This document shows positions 35,212 to 43,879 of a DNA stretch of 44,811 bases, one piece after another. The stretch lies in NCBI GenBank assembly GCA_002753725.1, contig PEAL01000004.1, positions 1-44,811 on the forward strand, given 5' to 3'. The DNA is from Deltaproteobacteria bacterium (GTDB lineage Bacteria > Desulfobacterota > Desulfobacteria > Desulfobacterales > Magnetomoraceae). Each line of letters starts with the position of its first letter. The stretch's first letter is position 1. Position numbers and translations under genes: made by a program. The notes under the pieces are model-generated. The model searched no databases. It was given only the letters and a program-made list of their open reading frames with translations, and was not told the DNA's origin.

Positions 35212-37023
35212 CTAATTGCCCATGCGCAACAGTTTAAGGTTCTCCCAGGCATCTGTCAGCATTGGATTAGGGATATCACCCGAAATATTGGATCGATACA
35301 CCCTGAGATTGACCTGCTGGTAAAGAATCAAGCCAAAGGCCCTTTCATACCAGAGGTGCTGAAGTTTATGGTAAATCTGTTCACGTTCATGGGGAATTGC
35401 CGCTTGAATACCTTCATCACACAAGCGATTGATCAATGGATCGGAAACATTCATCAATCGTCCATAATTGCCATTTGAATGCATAAATGGATATAAAAAA
35501 TTGTGAGGATCCGGGAAGTCAGCAACCCATCCAGTAATAAAAACAGGGTATTCAAAATTGCGATAGCCTACCAGATAATCTTTCCAATCCACAGCCCGAA
35601 CATCCACACGACAATGGGGAAGAATCTGCATCAAATTCTCAGCCAGCATGTGAGCCGCAACTTCGCGCATTTCATTGCCCGTGTTATGGGCTAAAACCAT
35701 ATACAAACCATTTTTCCATACCTGTCCATTCCATGCCTGTTTGAGATGAAAACGGGCTTTATCCAGATCAAACTCATACACCGGAACGTGGGTCTGGTAG
35801 GGAAGTCCATCAATATTCGGTGTTGATGGAATAATGGCTTCACCATTAAACACTTCCTGTTGATAGGCCTTTCGATCAAATAAGTGTAAAAATGCTTTTC
35901 TTGCATGTATGTCTGAAAAAAAGTTGGGCGGAATCCCTTTTCCATCAAGCCGACCACTCCCAATCGTTGTGTTTCCAGGAAACCGGACCTTCTGGCAAAA
36001 AAAAGCACAGGATACCGAAAGTTGTGGCACTGATGTCCACCGAATGCCCTTCATCTGCTTAATCGATTCAAAATAGGGAGCATCGACAGAAATACGATGG
36101 GCATCACTATTTTGAAGCATCAATTTTCGGGTTGACCATTCTTTGACACATTTGACAATGGCTGTTTTAAAAAAGGGCTGTGGCCCCCAATACCTGTCAA
36201 ATCGTTCAAAGACAAATTGGTGAGAAGGTTCCCAGCTTTTCAAGCGATAAGCACCTGTTCCATTGATCTGGTGATGCAGTGGTTCGGTACCGGGCTTTGG
36301 ATTATTGTATGTCAAGACATGTTGAATGTTGCCATCCCAACATCCTTTAGATATGGCCCAGGCTTTTGAAAGCACAACACTGGATGCCTGAGTGAGCAAG
36401 CCTAAAAAGGGTGGGTAGGGCTGGGGTAAATGAAAAATAACCTGATTACCAGTAGCTTCCACCGAACGATCAATGAGAGCAATGACGTGAGAATCAATTT
36501 GATTGTCATCCTTTCTGGTGCTTCGATGACCTGTCAATGCTTCAAGTAACATCCACATGGGCCCGCTGACAGGATCAGTGATCATATGTCGTTTAAAGGA
36601 GTAAACAACATCGTGAGCGGTCAAGACCTGGCCTTCGTGAAAGGTTACATTGTCACGTATTTTAAACGTATATGTTTTTGCATCTTTTGAAATACCTTTA
36701 TTGATCAGTGTCGGGACATCTGTTGCAAGAATGGGAACAAATGTATCTGTTTTTGCACCATCAAAAAAAATTAATGGTTCATAAATATTCAATATTCTCT
36801 GGTAAGAGGTCTCATCATAGGCAATAGCAGGGTCTAATGTTCGAAGATCACTGTATGTGGCAAGAATAAAGGATTGATCGTTATTTGCATAAACAAGTTG
36901 CCACCCCCAAAAAAGACAACACAAAACAATGGGGCCGAACAGAAAGCAAAAACCCGAGCGACTGTTGGGTGTACCTTCTGGTTTTTTGGGATTGAAGTTA
37001 AAAATTCTGTTCCATTGAATCAT
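35212..37023 (-). CDS. Second oligopeptide-binding protein (SBP_bac_5 family)
   Basis: This 603-residue protein has a long N-terminal export segment (hydrophobic core about 26-45, ending QLVYANND) and a complete peptide-binding fold: 'ILATYSDLRTLDPAIAYDET', 'KTYTFKIRDNVTFHEGQVLT', 'HDVVYSFKRHMITDP', 'ARKAFLHLFDRKAYQQEVF' and 'YPVFITGWVADFPDPHNFLY'. It is not closely similar to the other SBP_bac_5 protein at 26838 and has no lipobox. No permease or ATPase genes are adjacent. It starts behind AAGGAA with a promoter candidate just upstream, so it is probably transcribed alone; the next gene downstream, mfd, has its own promoter. Confidence 0.92.
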   Translation of the reverse strand: MIQWNRIFNFNPKKPEGTPNSRSGFCFLFGPIVLCCLFWGWQLVYANNDQSFILATYSDLRTLDPAIAYDETSYQRILNIYEPLIFFDGAKTDTFVPILATDVPTLINKGISKDAKTYTFKIRDNVTFHEGQVLTAHDVVYSFKRHMITDPVSGPMWMLLEALTGHRSTRKDDNQIDSHVIALIDRSVEATGNQVIFHLPQPYPPFLGLLTQASSVVLSKAWAISKGCWDGNIQHVLTYNNPKPGTEPLHHQINGTGAYRLKSWEPSHQFVFERFDRYWGPQPFFKTAIVKCVKEWSTRKLMLQNSDAHRISVDAPYFESIKQMKGIRWTSVPQLSVSCAFFCQKVRFPGNTTIGSGRLDGKGIPPNFFSDIHARKAFLHLFDRKAYQQEVFNGEAIIPSTPNIDGLPYQTHVPVYEFDLDKARFHLKQAWNGQVWKNGLYMVLAHNTGNEMREVAAHMLAENLMQILPHCRVDVRAVDWKDYLVGYRNFEYPVFITGWVADFPDPHNFLYPFMHSNGNYGRLMNVSDPLINRLCDEGIQAAIPHEREQIYHKLQHLWYERAFGLILYQQVNLRVYRSNISGDIPNPMLTDAWENLKLLRMGN

Positions 37024-37071
37024 TAAGCTTTTCCTTCATTTTTTAGTTAGTTAGGAATACTCGAAAAATAA

Positions 37072-37100
37072 GTTATAAAATTTTTTCCTGAAATATTCAA
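37072..37100 (-). promoter_or_regulatory. Sigma-70-like promoter for the peptide-binding protein
   Basis: On the minus strand TTGAAT (37095-37100), a 17-base spacer and TATAAC (37072-37077) lie about 45 bases before the start at 37023. Confidence 0.5.
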
Positions 37101-37236
37101 TATCCAAACGATTCTGTTGCTCCTTTTCGTTAGAATATGAACCTGCTTGCACATTTAATACTTATTTGTTAAAGAAATATTCTTTTTACTTGCCAACATT
37201 TGTTGATAAACATTTTAACCAGACAGGGAGTTTTTG

Positions 37237-37440
37237 ATGAACTGTAACAAAGAAAAAAATCTCAGCCGATGCAATTGCTCATATGATCCTTGTGCAAGAA
37301 AAGGAATTTGTTGTGAATGTATTGCTTATCATTTGAAATCCAGACAACTACCGGCGTGTTGTTTTTCAAAGCAGGCTGAAGCAACCTACGATCGATCCTT
37401 TGAGCATTTTGCCCGATTGGTTCAATCCAATGCTGTTTGA
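37237..37440 (+). CDS. Small Cys-rich protein, DUF6485-like
   Basis: ATG 37237 is preceded by AGGGAG at the right distance and is preferred over the TTG one codon upstream. The product has 67 residues with eight cysteines: CNCSYDPCARKGICCEC (residues about 11-27) and a later CC in 'LPACCFSK'. 'TYDRSFEHFA' follows. The pattern is that of the DUF6485 family, small probable metal-binding proteins of anaerobes; function unknown. The dusB start lies six bases downstream, so the two are probably cotranscribed. Confidence 0.75.
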   Translation: MNCNKEKNLSRCNCSYDPCARKGICCECIAYHLKSRQLPACCFSKQAEATYDRSFEHFARLVQSNAV

Positions 37441-37446
37441 TTTTTT

Positions 37447-38460
37447 ATGAAAATCGCTCAACTTGATATTGAAAATCCGTTTATTTTAGCACCGTTGGCA
37501 GGTATCACCAATTTGCCATTTCGTCAGATGATCAAATCCTGCGGCTGTGGTCTTGTTTGTTCTGAAATGGTCAGCGCCAATGGTCTGGTATATGGTTCTT
37601 CCAAAACAATGGATTACCTGATTTCAGATGTCAATGAAAAACCGGTTTCTTTTCAAATATTTGGCTCTCATCCGGAAATTATGGCTGATGCTGCTCAAAT
37701 TGTAGAATCAAAGGGTGCGGATATTGTGGATATCAATCTGGGATGTTCTGTTCGTAAAGTTTTAAAAACAGGATCAGGTGCAGCCTTGATGGGTGACTAT
37801 CAAAAAGCAGAAACCATCTTTCAAGCGGTTCGTCAGGCGGTTCGTATTCCGGTAACAATCAAAATCAGAAGTGGATGGGATGCTTCTGGAGCGGATGCCA
37901 TTGAAATTTCTCTTATAGCACAATCCTGTGGAATCGATGCCATTGCTATCCATCCACGAACGGCACGTCAGGCGTTTGGCGGAAAAGCAGATTGGCGAAT
38001 CATTCGAAAACTGAAAAAAATGCTTACCATACCGGTAATTGGCAATGGTGATGTGGATACGCCTGATAAAGCATTTCAAATGATATCAGAAACGGGCTGT
38101 GATGCTGTAATGATCGGCCGGGCAGCTGTTTACAATCCTTGGCTTTTTAAACAGATCATTGCCCGATATCATCAAGACCCCCAGCCTGACATTTCCCTTG
38201 TTGATCGTTTTAATGATATCAGTGTTTATATTGATCGATCCATCGCAACGATGGGAGAAATACGAGCCTGCCGCCTGATGCGAAGCCGTTTGGGATGGTT
38301 TACCAAAGGCTTGCCCAACAGCAGTCGATTCAGGGATGGTATCACCAAGGTGGAAAACCGTGAACAGGTACAGCAACTGCTATGGAATTATTATCATGAT
38401 ATTCATACATCCTGTGCCTCACAAGAGGACTGCGCCACAAACAAGGTTGATTTTTTTTAG
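37447..38460 (+). CDS. dusB: tRNA-dihydrouridine synthase, DusB type
   Basis: This 337-residue flavoenzyme reduces specific uridines in the tRNA D-loop. The TIM-barrel signatures are present: 'ILAPLAGITNLPFRQM' (13-28), 'SEMVSANGLVYGS', 'DINLGCSVRKVLKTGSGAAL' with catalytic Cys100, 'PVTIKIRSGWD', 'AIAIHPRTARQAFGGKADW', and 'VIGNGDVDTPDKA' with 'GCDAVMIGRAAVYNPWLF'. The usual NxGCP has Ser instead of Pro after the catalytic Cys. Length and motifs fit the DusB/NifR3 branch. It follows the small Cys-rich gene with six bases between and no ribosome binding site of its own, suggesting coupling. Confidence 0.94.
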   Translation: MKIAQLDIENPFILAPLAGITNLPFRQMIKSCGCGLVCSEMVSANGLVYGSSKTMDYLISDVNEKPVSFQIFGSHPEIMADAAQIVESKGADIVDINLGCSVRKVLKTGSGAALMGDYQKAETIFQAVRQAVRIPVTIKIRSGWDASGADAIEISLIAQSCGIDAIAIHPRTARQAFGGKADWRIIRKLKKMLTIPVIGNGDVDTPDKAFQMISETGCDAVMIGRAAVYNPWLFKQIIARYHQDPQPDISLVDRFNDISVYIDRSIATMGEIRACRLMRSRLGWFTKGLPNSSRFRDGITKVENREQVQQLLWNYYHDIHTSCASQEDCATNKVDFF

Positions 38461-38505
38461 AAAAAGAGTAGAATCATTTTTTTATTTTTTTGAAAGGGTT
38501 CACGC

Positions 38506-40233
38506 ATGAAAAAAAATGGTGCAGAATTGGCATTGTTTGCTTTAGAGCAAATTGGTGTCAAATATACGTTTGGAATACCGGGCGTACATAATACAGAATT
38601 GTATGATGCGCTCAATAGTTCTGATAAAATCACCCCGATTCTCGTAACGCATGAGGGGGGAGCAGCGTTTATGGCCGATGCTGTCAGTCGAACGACAGAT
38701 TCAATTGGCACGCTGGTTGTTGTTCCGGCAGCAGGTATTACTCATGCCATGAGTGGTATTGGGGAAGCTTATCTGGATGGTATCCCCATGCTGGTTATTA
38801 CTGGCGGTGTGCGACGCGATTCAGGAAAATCGTATCAACTGCATCAAGTGGATCATCAAAAACTCATCGGTGGTGTGGTCAAAAAAACATATCTTACTCA
38901 GCATCATCGGGATATCATCCCTACCTTATACGAAGCTTATGAAACGGCTATATCCGGAACCCCTGGGCCTGTTTTTGTTGAAATTCCTTCAAATATTCTT
39001 TTGTTTCAAGAACCTGTTGATGAGATGCCAGTATATTCCAAAAATATTCATAAAAGACCCCTTGATTCTATGCAAATCAAGCAAGCAGTAAATATGATTA
39101 AACAGGCGAAACATCCGGGACTGTATCTTGGATGGGGAGCTGTACACTGTTCTGAACTTTGTATTCAAATGGCCGAGTTATTGGAAGCACCTGTTTCAAC
39201 GACCTTGCAGGGATTGAGTGTATTCCCGGCTTCGCATCCCTTGCATACTGGCATGGGCTTTGGAGCCTCTGCCGTGCCGGCTGCTCAGGACGCATTTGCC
39301 CATTGCGATTGTTTGATTGCTGCTGGTGTTCGATTTAGCGAATTGGCCACAGGGAGCTATAGTTTGCCTGTTCCAACGAACTTGATTCATATTGATATCA
39401 ATTCTGAAGTATTTGATAGAAACTATCCATCAAAAATAACCATTCAGGGAGATACAAAAGATGTTTTTCAAGCCCTGCTAAAAGAATTAAGTACTTATAA
39501 AGTGAGTCAAAACAATCCATTGCGTCAACGCATTCAACATGAAAAAAATAAGTACCAAAAAGAATGGGCCAATGCTCCTGAAAAGAATTTAGTCTCTCCT
39601 TTTCGTTTTTTTCAGGCGCTGAACAAACGACTTTCGGACACAGCTTATGTTGCTGTCGATGATGGCAATCACACGTTTTTGACCATGGAACTTTTACCCA
39701 TAGAGCAGCCCAACCATTTTATTTCACCATCGGATTTCAATTGCATGGGGTATTGTGTACCGGCAGCCATTGCAACCAAACTGTGCCATCCAGATAAACA
39801 AGTCATTGGTATTGTGGGTGATGGAGCCTTCTTGATGACGTGTATGGAAATTATTACAGCATCGGTTCATCGTCTGGGGGTTGTCTTTTTTGTTTTTCAT
39901 GATGGAGAACTGGGACAAATCAGCCAATTTCAAAGCATCCCCTTGAATCGAAAGACCTGTACCATACTTGGGGATATCCAGCTTGATGGTATTGCCAAAG
40001 GGACAGGTGCCGCCTTTTTAGAAATGAACACCAATCGCGACATTGATTCTATTCTCGACAAAGCCTTTCAAATCTCTGAAAGCGGTCAACCGGTTATTGT
40101 GGATGTCAACGTTGATTATTCAAAGAAAAGCTGTTTTACAAAAGGGGTGGTTAAAACCAATCTTGGGCGTTTTCCTTTGGGTGAAAAAGTTCGTTTTATT
40201 GGACGAGCCTTTAAACGCCACATCTTTGGATAA
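38506..40233 (+). CDS. Thiamine-diphosphate-dependent enzyme, acetolactate-synthase-like
   Basis: This 575-residue protein has the three-domain fold of the IlvB / POX / BFD superfamily. An N-terminal pyrimidine-binding domain (1-165) carries the cofactor-activating Glu50 in 'VTHEGGAAFMADA'. A central domain (about 185-310) has 'GLYLGWGAVHCSELCIQMAELL'. The C-terminal PP domain (about 360-540) carries 'GIVGDGAFLMT'. The usual NN of the Mg/diphosphate motif is HD here ('FVFHDGELGQ'). The activity cannot be fixed from sequence: acetolactate synthase, a decarboxylase or a lyase are all possible. No small regulatory subunit or amino-acid biosynthesis gene is adjacent, which argues against standard IlvB. 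Confidence 0.88.
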   Translation: MKKNGAELALFALEQIGVKYTFGIPGVHNTELYDALNSSDKITPILVTHEGGAAFMADAVSRTTDSIGTLVVVPAAGITHAMSGIGEAYLDGIPMLVITGGVRRDSGKSYQLHQVDHQKLIGGVVKKTYLTQHHRDIIPTLYEAYETAISGTPGPVFVEIPSNILLFQEPVDEMPVYSKNIHKRPLDSMQIKQAVNMIKQAKHPGLYLGWGAVHCSELCIQMAELLEAPVSTTLQGLSVFPASHPLHTGMGFGASAVPAAQDAFAHCDCLIAAGVRFSELATGSYSLPVPTNLIHIDINSEVFDRNYPSKITIQGDTKDVFQALLKELSTYKVSQNNPLRQRIQHEKNKYQKEWANAPEKNLVSPFRFFQALNKRLSDTAYVAVDDGNHTFLTMELLPIEQPNHFISPSDFNCMGYCVPAAIATKLCHPDKQVIGIVGDGAFLMTCMEIITASVHRLGVVFFVFHDGELGQISQFQSIPLNRKTCTILGDIQLDGIAKGTGAAFLEMNTNRDIDSILDKAFQISESGQPVIVDVNVDYSKKSCFTKGVVKTNLGRFPLGEKVRFIGRAFKRHIFG

Positions 40234-40256
40234 TCATTAAAATAAGGATTTACCCA

Positions 40257-41438
40257 ATGAATCAACATCGATCACAACAAACACATAACCAACATCCCAA
40301 TGACAATGACCTGTCACATTCAAAAATGGTTTATTGTATAGGGGTTTTTGTATTGTGCTTGATTTCCTTTGGTTCAGGTATGTTTTTGGGCAATTATTTT
40401 TCAGGAAATCAATCAACAGGTGCAACAAAAGAAAACAGTGCCAGTGAGACATTAAAGCTGCCATCTCAAAGCAATTTTCCGGAAACCTTTACCGAAACGC
40501 TCCCAACAAATGATGTCCGATATAATTTTTCCATTGCTTACGAACTTGGAAACAGTGGGCTTTATGAAAAAGCCATTGTTTATTATGAAAAGGCTCTGGC
40601 TCTCAAGCCTCAGGATGCGTTGATCCTTCATAATTTAGGCATTAATTTACTTCATGCCGGTCATATGGGTGAAGCCATCGCCAGATTTCGAAAAGCCCTT
40701 CAATTTAAACCCGATGACCCCAAAACACTTCGTCACCTGGGATATGCTTTTGCCGAGTCTGGTCAATATGATAATGCCATCACCTTTTATACCAAATCGC
40801 TTACTATTCAGCCCAATGATGCTCAAACCCGCAAATGGATGGGTTTTACCTGTATTGACGCCGGTAAGATTGAAACGGCAATCCATCATTTTGAGAAAGT
40901 AACAGAATTAACCCCTGATGACCCTTTTGCCTATGATAGCCTGGGTTTTGCCCACTTTGTTTTAGGTCATAAAAAACGTGCAATGGACTATTGCCAAAAA
41001 GCCATTGAACTGGACACCCAGAACCTGATTTTAAAGATGAATTTTTCAGAAATCGCACTCATGACCGATCACTGGAAACAGGCCTTAAAAATGTCAAACC
41101 AATCCTTGCAAGAAAAGGGATTGTCAGCTGCTCATCACCTTGCCATGCGGGTGATCAAACTGATTTCCCTGGTTTGTCTGGACAAACGCCAGGATGCCGT
41201 GGATGATGTTCAGGTGTTTTTATCTGTCTATCCAGCCATTCGATCCTTTGATAATTCTCAATGGAACTATTCTGGATTGAAAGACTATGTTAAAAAAACC
41301 AACGGACTCAGAGAAAAAGATAAACACTTTTTTCAAAACCTGATTTCTCTGGCAGAGCCTTCCAGAATGCTTGATTTAAAAAACAAGTCTTTGGTTCTCA
41401 ACCCCTATGACCTGATAGCAACGAATGAAACCAATTGA
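40257..41438 (+). CDS. Membrane-anchored TPR protein
   Basis: This 393-residue protein starts behind AAGGA. A polar, His/Gln-rich N-terminus precedes a single membrane helix (24-48, with 'GSGMFLGNYF'). Then come at least five tetratricopeptide repeats (about 85-265: 'AIVYYEKALALKPQDALILH', 'AIARFRKALQFKPDDPKTLR', 'AITFYTKSLTIQPNDAQT', 'AIHHFEKVTELTPDDPFAYD', 'AMDYCQKAIELDTQN'). The C-terminal 120 residues are unassigned. TPRs bind partner proteins; the partner is unknown. Its stop codon overlaps the rsmH start (TGATG), so the two genes are translationally coupled. Confidence 0.9.
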   Translation: MNQHRSQQTHNQHPNDNDLSHSKMVYCIGVFVLCLISFGSGMFLGNYFSGNQSTGATKENSASETLKLPSQSNFPETFTETLPTNDVRYNFSIAYELGNSGLYEKAIVYYEKALALKPQDALILHNLGINLLHAGHMGEAIARFRKALQFKPDDPKTLRHLGYAFAESGQYDNAITFYTKSLTIQPNDAQTRKWMGFTCIDAGKIETAIHHFEKVTELTPDDPFAYDSLGFAHFVLGHKKRAMDYCQKAIELDTQNLILKMNFSEIALMTDHWKQALKMSNQSLQEKGLSAAHHLAMRVIKLISLVCLDKRQDAVDDVQVFLSVYPAIRSFDNSQWNYSGLKDYVKKTNGLREKDKHFFQNLISLAEPSRMLDLKNKSLVLNPYDLIATNETN

Positions 41439-42394
41439 TGCCAGAAATATCAAAAAACGCCTATTATCATGTTCCGGTTTTGTCAGATGCGGTTATCCAG
41501 TATCTTCACTGTCAACCCGGAAAACGATATGTGGATTGTACCCTCGGTGGTGCAGGGCATTCCAGCCAAATTCTGGAAGCTATCGCTCCTGATGGCAAGC
41601 TGATTGCCATTGATCAAGATCCTTCAGCCATAAAAAATGCTCAAAAACAGTTCACTCATAAAAATACTGTTCTGGTTCATGATAATTTCAAAAATATACG
41701 AAAAATTCTTGATCAAGCCGGTATAAATGCTGTTGATGGTATTCTAGCCGATTTGGGCATGTCGTTGTTTCACATTCGTCAAAGTGGGCGCGGTTTTTCG
41801 TTTTTGAACAATGAACCCCTGGATATGCGCATGAACCCCATGAGTCCAACCACAGCAGAAATATTAATCAATACATTATCAGAACAAGAATTAGCGGCTA
41901 TTTTTTGGAAGAATGGCGAAGAACGTTTTTCAAAACATATTGCCAGAAAAATTGTTCAAACACGATCACAGCATCCCATTAAAACAACCGGTGAATTATG
42001 CAGCATTGTTGAAAGGGTTATTCCTCAAAAAGTAAAAAACCGCCAAAAAATTCATCCTGCAACGCGAGTGTTCATGGCCCTTCGAATGGCAGTCAATGAT
42101 GAGCTTGGCAGCATTCAAACTTTTTTGGAGAATGTACTCTCATGCCTAAATCCAGGAGGTCGATTGTGTGTGATTTCATTTCATTCCCTGGAAGATCGTC
42201 TGGTCAAACAAACCCTGCGAAAATGGGAAAACCCATGCACCTGTCCAAAAGACTTACCTGTGTGTTTGTGTGAAAAAAAATCATATGGAACGTCTATTGT
42301 CCGAAAAGGAATAACAGCAACGCCTGATGAAATTCAAAAAAATCCAATGTCAAGAACAGCTCGTTTGCGAATTTTTGAAAAAATTTTGCAATAA
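41438..42394 (+). CDS. rsmH: 16S rRNA (cytosine-1402-N4)-methyltransferase RsmH
   Basis: I choose ATG 41438, which overlaps the upstream stop by one base, rather than TTG 41435. The 318-residue product has all MraW/RsmH signatures: 'YHVPVLSDAVIQYL', the SAM-binding 'YVDCTLGGAGHSSQIL', 'IAIDQDPSAIKNA', 'DGILADLGMSLFHI', 'GRGFSFLNNEPLDMRMNP', 'HPATRVFMALRMAVNDELG' and 'GGRLCVISFHSLEDRLVK'. It methylates C1402 in the ribosomal decoding centre. The gene usually opens the dcw cluster before ftsL and ftsI. Here it follows a TPR gene, and ftsL/ftsI are absent downstream. Confidence 0.97.
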   Translation: MPEISKNAYYHVPVLSDAVIQYLHCQPGKRYVDCTLGGAGHSSQILEAIAPDGKLIAIDQDPSAIKNAQKQFTHKNTVLVHDNFKNIRKILDQAGINAVDGILADLGMSLFHIRQSGRGFSFLNNEPLDMRMNPMSPTTAEILINTLSEQELAAIFWKNGEERFSKHIARKIVQTRSQHPIKTTGELCSIVERVIPQKVKNRQKIHPATRVFMALRMAVNDELGSIQTFLENVLSCLNPGGRLCVISFHSLEDRLVKQTLRKWENPCTCPKDLPVCLCEKKSYGTSIVRKGITATPDEIQKNPMSRTARLRIFEKILQ

Positions 42395-42411
42395 AATCTT
42401 CTTTTTTTGAA

Positions 42412-42439
42412 TTGACTTGATATTCTCTTCATGTATAAC
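42412..42439 (+). promoter_or_regulatory. Sigma-70-like promoter for the small charged protein
   Basis: TTGACT (42412-42417), a 16-base spacer and TATAAC (42434-42439) lie 39 bases before the start codon at 42479. Confidence 0.55.
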
Positions 42440-42478
42440 ATGCGTTTTTTTGATAAAATATAAAAATAAGGAAATATC

Positions 42479-42808
42479 ATGCCCAGTATTGCAACTGTCA
42501 ATTATACCATCATGCAAGCTGATCAAGCACGTGAAATGCAAAATATCAAAAATTTTGCTCAGGATGCAAACCAACCCGTTGTTGCTGCAAAAGTGGAAAA
42601 AGATGAGGAAGAAAAAAGGGTAACGGTTCAGGAATCCGAACATTCCGAAACAGCGAAGCTCAAGGCAGAAAAAGATAAAAAAGAAAAACATAAGCGACGC
42701 CGCAAAGGCGGATCGTCAAGTAATGACGCAGACAATCCCTCAGGAACCGCAGAGGCCGCTACCGGACAATCCGCTCGACGTTCACGACTGTTAGATATTG
42801 TTGCCTGA
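42479..42808 (+). CDS. Small charged protein of unknown function
   Basis: This 109-residue protein starts at ATG 42479 behind AAGGAA and a good promoter candidate. It begins 'MPSIATVNYTIMQADQAREM', continues as a very charged Lys/Glu-rich stretch with a basic patch (KEKHKRRRKGG, about 69-79), becomes polar, and ends 'RRSRLLDIVA'. There is no signal peptide or membrane segment, and much of it should be disordered or helical. I recall small deltaproteobacterial proteins with a similar basic middle and an 'xLIDIxx' tail, but cannot name the family. Its own promoter and start signal make it a credible gene. Confidence 0.7.
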   Translation: MPSIATVNYTIMQADQAREMQNIKNFAQDANQPVVAAKVEKDEEEKRVTVQESEHSETAKLKAEKDKKEKHKRRRKGGSSSNDADNPSGTAEAATGQSARRSRLLDIVA

Positions 42809-42830
42809 AAAAGAGTTGATCAACATGATC

Positions 42831-43394
42831 CTACCGTTTAACCCGCTCTACATAAGCACCTGTCCGAGTGTCAATGCGAATAATTTCACCTTCTTCGAGA
42901 AAGGGGGGCACCTGAAGCGTATATCCGGTATCAACGGTGGCCGGTTTGGTGCTTCCAGAAGCCGTATCCCCCTTGACCCAGGGATCGGATTGGACAACAG
43001 TCATTTCAACAAAATTGGGTAAGGTTATGCCAATGGGACGTTCCTGAAAAAATAAAACCTGACATTTCATATTTTCTTGTAAAAAATGAATGGCATCTTC
43101 AAGTTGATCTTCAGTTAAAAATTCCTGCTCATACGATGATGTGTTCATAAAACAGTATCGATTTTTTTCCGCATACAGATATTCCATTTCATGCTCTTCA
43201 AGATGTGCTTCGTTGAATTTATCGCCCGACCGATAGGTTCGGTCAAATTGATTGCCCGTGACCATATTTTTCAGTTTACACCGGTAAAGGGCCTGACCTT
43301 TTCCGGGTTTTGAAAATTCAAACTGGACAACGGTATAAGGTTCATTATCAATTTCGATTTTAAGTCCTTTACGTAAATCAGAAGATTCATACAT
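42831..43394 (-). CDS. efp: Translation elongation factor P
   Basis: This 187-residue protein has the standard EF-P length and three domains. Domain I opens 'MYESSDLRKGLKIEIDNEPY' and carries the loop 'SKPGKGQAL', with Lys at the modified position (about 32). Domain II has 'QEFLTEDQLEDAIHFLQE'; domain III has 'VEMTVVQSDPWVKGDTA' and the C-terminal signature 'LQVPPFLEEGEIIRIDTRTG'. EF-P rescues ribosomes stalled on polyproline. The Lys loop fits beta-lysylation by EpmA rather than rhamnosylation of Arg. It starts behind AAGGAG with a sigma-70-like promoter upstream and converges with the small charged gene, 22 bases away. Confidence 0.97.
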   Translation of the reverse strand: MYESSDLRKGLKIEIDNEPYTVVQFEFSKPGKGQALYRCKLKNMVTGNQFDRTYRSGDKFNEAHLEEHEMEYLYAEKNRYCFMNTSSYEQEFLTEDQLEDAIHFLQENMKCQVLFFQERPIGITLPNFVEMTVVQSDPWVKGDTASGSTKPATVDTGYTLQVPPFLEEGEIIRIDTRTGAYVERVKR

Positions 43395-43879
43395 AGACTT
43401 TTTTTCTCCTTTATATTTTTTTGAAATATTTATTTTGAATCAATACCGATTTTATAACATAATCCTTTTGTTTTAGCAATTTTAAGATATACAGTTATCG
43501 TAAGGAATCACATCGATACATTCCCCATCTAAATCAACAGCCCTATCCAAATTTTTAGGATAAACATTAAAGATAATTAGATATGAAACGATATTTTTAT
43601 TATATCCATCTGAACACGTTTTGGGATGTCAAACCGATCTTCCGTGATCACACGCAACGCGGGATCCCCTCTCTTTTCTCAATCGATTCTCTCTTTTTTT
43701 TCAACCCTTACCATCTAATGGTTCTTACAAAGGCATAATAGTTGCTTCAATATTTATAAAAGTTTTCAGAAGAAGGAGACATCAAACGCTTTTTCTGAAA
43801 TTCTATAACAGTCTTAACCGAAGTCTATGTCAGTTCAATCAATAAGGATGATTTAATACAAATATTCAGGAGGTGTTCC
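43395..43879. other. Divergent intergenic region between efp and the cadherin-like gene
   Basis: About 485 bases without a convincing gene. The efp promoter candidate lies at 43451-43479. TTTCAGA/TCTGAAA arms flank an AAGGAG-like sequence near 43763-43800 that is not followed by a start codon. The rest is AT-rich with no recognised structure. Confidence 0.5.
43451..43479 (-). promoter_or_regulatory. Sigma-70-like promoter for efp
   Basis: On the minus strand TTGCTA (43474-43479), a 17-base spacer and TATAAA (43451-43456) lie about 56 bases upstream of the efp start. Confidence 0.5.

Noticed and set aside
35196..35217. Two imperfect 11-nt direct repeats (CGTTGCTAATT, CGTTACTAATT)
   Set aside because: Only two short copies at the end of a gene; no sign of a mobile-element target site.
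42350..42691. 113-codon minus-strand frame over the rsmH end and the small charged gene
   Set aside because: Phe-rich shadow of Lys-rich coding on the plus strand, with no start signal.
42757..42770. CTACCGGACAA, similar to the 11-nt repeat unit at 7647-7701
   Set aside because: A single short match in an unrelated gene, most likely chance.
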